DNA of 8,440 nucleotides from contig JBBQTU010000186.1 in the NCBI GenBank assembly GCA_038213005.1, positions 1-8,440 of the forward strand, read 5' to 3'. Of the stretch, positions 5,894 through 8,440 are shown one piece after another. The notes beneath the pieces were generated by a model that saw only the letters and a program-made list of their open reading frames with translations, was not told where the DNA came from and ran no database searches. Made by a program: the position numbers and the translations under genes. Positions within the stretch are counted from its first letter, which is position 1, and each line of letters begins with the position of its first letter. This DNA comes from JBBQTU01 sp038213005 (GTDB taxonomy: Bacteria > Planctomycetota > Phycisphaerae > Tepidisphaerales > Tepidisphaeraceae).

Positions 5894-8440
5894 ATGCCCA
5901 CAATGGCGGAGACCCGCATTCACGAAGTGGATTTTTGCGCGCAGATCGCATCCAGCGCAGACGCGATCTTCCTCGCCAATCCAACCGTGTTCCCGTTCTC
6001 CCATGCCAGGGTCGAAGGCTTTGGCACCGGCTCAGGCAAGGCCAAGCGCAAAGACTTGCGATTCTTCGAGCCCTCCGGCCGATTGGCTCTGTGCGGCGAG
6101 GTCAAACTCCCCGGCACGCCCGAAGGCATGAGTCCCTATGCCGACGGCATTCTCTCTGATGCCTCCCGCAAGGCCGACGAGGCAGGCGTCCGTTTCTTCT
6201 TCACATGGAACGTCAACCGGTTCGTGCTCTGGGATCGCAGCCAGTGGAACAAGCCCCTTCTCGAAAGACGCGTCCGCGAATGGCCGCTCGGCCTGAATCT
6301 GGCCGGCCCGCGTGATGTGGCCAGACCCGAAATCCTCGACCACATCAAGACCCGCTTTCTACCCAATCTCCTTCGCGATCTAGCCGACATCTACACCGGC
6401 CGCCAGCCCAACTGGGCCATGCCGCCCGACGACATCTTCCTCCGGTCCCTGGAAAGTCACATGGACTGGCCGGTCATGCTCACCCGGCAGTACATGGACG
6501 AACAGGCCGCTGCTGACAAGCCCTTCAGCCGACGTCTGGAGCAGTGGATGACCGGTGAAGGCTGGTCATTCACGCGCGACAATCCCGAAAACTGGCGTGA
6601 AGCTCTCGATACCGCCTCCCGCAGCCTCGCCTATGTCTGGACCAACCGCCTGATCTTCTACAAAGCCTTGCGCTCGCGATTCCCGGAACTGCAGCGACTG
6701 GACCTTCCCGGCAAGATCACCAATCCGCTCCAGGCGCAAGACCACTTCCGCGAACTGTTCAAGAAGGCGGTCCAACGCAGCGGCGACTACGAAACGCTGC
6801 TTATGCCCGATGAACGTGACTGGGCCGGCGGCCTGGTCTTCGAAGGCGACGCCGCTCTCGATGCCTGGCGCGGGTTCCTCCGTGGCATCGAACAGGTGGA
6901 CTTCAAGGATGTCCGGTCAGATATCGTCGGCCGCATCTTCCAAAAGCTCATCAGCCCGGAAGAACGCCACCGCTACGGCCAGCATTTCACCGGCGACGAT
7001 GTGGTGGACCTGATCAATGCCTTCTGCGTACGCAAGGAGTCCGACACCGTTCTCGACCCAGCCTGCGGCAGCGGAAGCTTCCTCGTCAGGGCCTACTACC
7101 GCAAGAAACTCTTTGCTCCCGGCCGAACCCACCTCGATCTCATTTCCGAATTATTCGGCTGTGATATCGCTCCCTATCCCGCCCATCTGGCCACCCTCAA
7201 CCTCGCAGCCCGGGAGATCAATGACGAAGCCAACTATCCCCGCATCCTGCGTCGCGATTTCTTCCACGTCGCTGACAACCGCGAATTCGGCCATCTTCCC
7301 GATCCCAGGACGCACGTCCGCACCGAAATTCGTCTGCCCCAACTCGATGCCATCGTCGGTAATCCGCCCTACGTCCGTCAGGAGAGCATCGACAAGCAGG
7401 ACAAGAGCCACATGGCCGGTCTTGTGTCCTCCGCATGGCCCGGGCTCAAGTTGACCGGCCGGGCCGACCTGCACTGCTACTTTTGGCCTGCGGCCACGCG
7501 CTTCCTCAAACCGGGTGGCTATTTTGGCTTCCTGACCAGTTCTTCCTGGCTTGATGTTGAGTATGGCTTCGCTCTGCAAGGCTGGGCGCTGACCAACTTC
7601 AAGATCATCGCCGTCATGGAAAGCGCCGCCGAACCCTGGTTTCCCGACGCCCGCGTAAAGACCTGCGTCACGATCCTCAAGCAGTGCACCGACGAAAAAC
7701 GACGGATGGATAACCCCGTCAAGTTCGTCCGCTTCAAGAAGCCCCTCGCCGAGATCATTGGCGTCACGACCGACCCGGAAAACGAAGCAGATCGGTTGCG
7801 CGCCGTCGAGAAACTCCGCCGCCTGATCGAGAATGCCAAAATCGAGATCGAGGATGACGCCATGCGCATCATCCTCAGAAAGCAGGAGGATCTCTGGCGT
7901 GATGGCGTGCATGCCGGTGCGATCCTCGGCAGCAAGGGCCAGTCGCTGAACTACGATGGCGATGAGGACGGCGAAAAGACGGACCCTGTACTATCCACCG
8001 CTGACGGCGGCTACCGCGCTGGCAAGTGGGGCCGTTACCTCCGTGCCCCGGACATCTACTTCCGCGTGATGAAGGAGTTCGGTAACCGCTTTGTTCCCCT
8101 CGGCGAATTGGTTGATATTCGCTTCGGTGTCAAGACAGGCTGCGACGGGTTTTTCATGCCTAAGGACGTTTCCGCCACCCTGCTGAAAGCGTGCGCTGGC
8201 GATGCTGACTTCCGCCAGCGAAGCAACGGGGCCGCCCGCCGAGATGTAGAGTCCGGCAAGCTCAGGATCATCCAGGATGGCGCTGGCGTGCTTCATCCCA
8301 TCGAGGCCGAATACCTCGCCCCGGAAGTGCATAGCCTCATGAAGGTTGATCGCCCGGTTGTCCGAGCCGATGAACTGGACCGGGTCGTTCTGCTGGTCAA
8401 CAAGAAACTTGCCGACCTCAAAGGCACATGGGTGTACCGC
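5894..8440 (+). CDS. N6-adenine DNA methyltransferase with HsdR_N-like nuclease domain, partial
   Basis: An uninterrupted frame of 849 codons that is still open at the window end, so the C-terminus is missing. Residues 1 to about 125 look like a type I HsdR_N-type PD-(D/E)xK nuclease fold: Asp54, then Glu69-Val-Lys71 in CGEVKLPG, followed by GVRFFFTWNVNRFVLWD, which resembles the family's 'TNG...lyd' strand. A helical part leads to GQHFTGDDVVDLI (from residue 362), then SAM-binding motif I DPACGSGSFL (388-397) and catalytic motif IV NPPY (490-493), which mark an amino-methyltransferase of the N6-adenine gamma class. KWGRYLRAPD and LGELVDIRFGVKTG (from residue 736) open the target-recognition region as in Eco57I-like enzymes. 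The combination fits a type IIG enzyme that cuts and methylates in one chain. It could instead be the methylase of a multi-gene system such as class 1 DISARM or BREX; the genes to the right would decide. C-ending codons dominate, unlike in its neighbours. Confidence 0.88.
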   Translation, partial: MPTMAETRIHEVDFCAQIASSADAIFLANPTVFPFSHARVEGFGTGSGKAKRKDLRFFEPSGRLALCGEVKLPGTPEGMSPYADGILSDASRKADEAGVRFFFTWNVNRFVLWDRSQWNKPLLERRVREWPLGLNLAGPRDVARPEILDHIKTRFLPNLLRDLADIYTGRQPNWAMPPDDIFLRSLESHMDWPVMLTRQYMDEQAAADKPFSRRLEQWMTGEGWSFTRDNPENWREALDTASRSLAYVWTNRLIFYKALRSRFPELQRLDLPGKITNPLQAQDHFRELFKKAVQRSGDYETLLMPDERDWAGGLVFEGDAALDAWRGFLRGIEQVDFKDVRSDIVGRIFQKLISPEERHRYGQHFTGDDVVDLINAFCVRKESDTVLDPACGSGSFLVRAYYRKKLFAPGRTHLDLISELFGCDIAPYPAHLATLNLAAREINDEANYPRILRRDFFHVADNREFGHLPDPRTHVRTEIRLPQLDAIVGNPPYVRQESIDKQDKSHMAGLVSSAWPGLKLTGRADLHCYFWPAATRFLKPGGYFGFLTSSSWLDVEYGFALQGWALTNFKIIAVMESAAEPWFPDARVKTCVTILKQCTDEKRRMDNPVKFVRFKKPLAEIIGVTTDPENEADRLRAVEKLRRLIENAKIEIEDDAMRIILRKQEDLWRDGVHAGAILGSKGQSLNYDGDEDGEKTDPVLSTADGGYRAGKWGRYLRAPDIYFRVMKEFGNRFVPLGELVDIRFGVKTGCDGFFMPKDVSATLLKACAGDADFRQRSNGAARRDVESGKLRIIQDGAGVLHPIEAEYLAPEVHSLMKVDRPVVRADELDRVVLLVNKKLADLKGTWVYR

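Noticed and set aside
5865..5984. Upstream extension of the cadherin remnant frame to a Met codon at 5984
   Set aside because: These residues are not cadherin-like and overlap the start and ribosome binding site of the methyltransferase gene, so the open frame here is coincidental.
5442..6131. 229-codon + strand open frame across the intergenic region and cadherin remnant
   Set aside because: It is antisense to a recognisable cadherin domain, runs into the methyltransferase start in another frame, and its translation is low-complexity Pro/Arg/His.
7151..7912. 253-codon - strand open frame opposite the methyltransferase
   Set aside because: It lies opposite the methyltransferase catalytic region including NPPY; its sequence looks plausible in composition but shows no motif.
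5894..8440. Firm assignment to class 1 DISARM (DrmMI) or BREX (PglX)
   Set aside because: No other component of either system is in the window; the HsdR_N-like N-terminus fits a type IIG enzyme at least as well.

Overview
The window is GC-rich bacterial DNA. It holds two complete glycoside hydrolase genes on the + strand, a convergent junction with a broken cadherin-type gene on the - strand, and a DNA methyltransferase gene that runs off the right edge. No rRNA, tRNA, CRISPR array or transposase was seen. Three things point loosely to a Planctomycetes/PVC-type or similar polysaccharide-degrading environmental bacterium: the high GC, a LacZ-type enzyme beside an unusual clan-A glycosidase, and a cadherin-repeat fragment. 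This is inference only; there is no phylogenetic marker in the window.

Positions 1-301 are a non-coding leader with a plausible promoter (210-238) and a ribosome binding site before a large LacZ-type GH2 beta-galactosidase (302-3478, 1058 aa). Directly behind it is a second enzyme (3524-5410, 628 aa; possible TTG start at 3479). It combines a clan GH-A TIM barrel with a GH42-like Rossmann domain and a beta-rich tail. Neither protein has a visible signal peptide, so the pair looks like an operon for cytosolic breakdown of imported oligosaccharides. The first enzyme has all main LacZ active-site residues by eye alignment, except a rewritten loop just after the nucleophile and a 23-residue insertion by the substrate pocket.

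Positions 5411-5543 are a convergent intergenic region with a strong hairpin and a second compact dyad. Next, on the - strand, is the 3' remnant of a cadherin-repeat protein (about 5544-5864). It lacks its 5' part and ends just before the start of a gene on the + strand.

That gene (5894 to the window end, 849 codons visible) begins with a perfect AAGGAG. It encodes an N-terminal HsdR_N-like PD-(D/E)xK candidate nuclease domain, an N6-adenine methyltransferase core (DPACGSGSF and NPPY motifs) and the start of a target-recognition region. It looks like a type IIG (Eco57I-like) restriction-modification enzyme or the methylase of a larger defence locus. Its C-ending codon preference differs from the G-ending preference shared by the hydrolases and the cadherin remnant. 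With the broken gene at its edge, this suggests the defence locus was inserted here.
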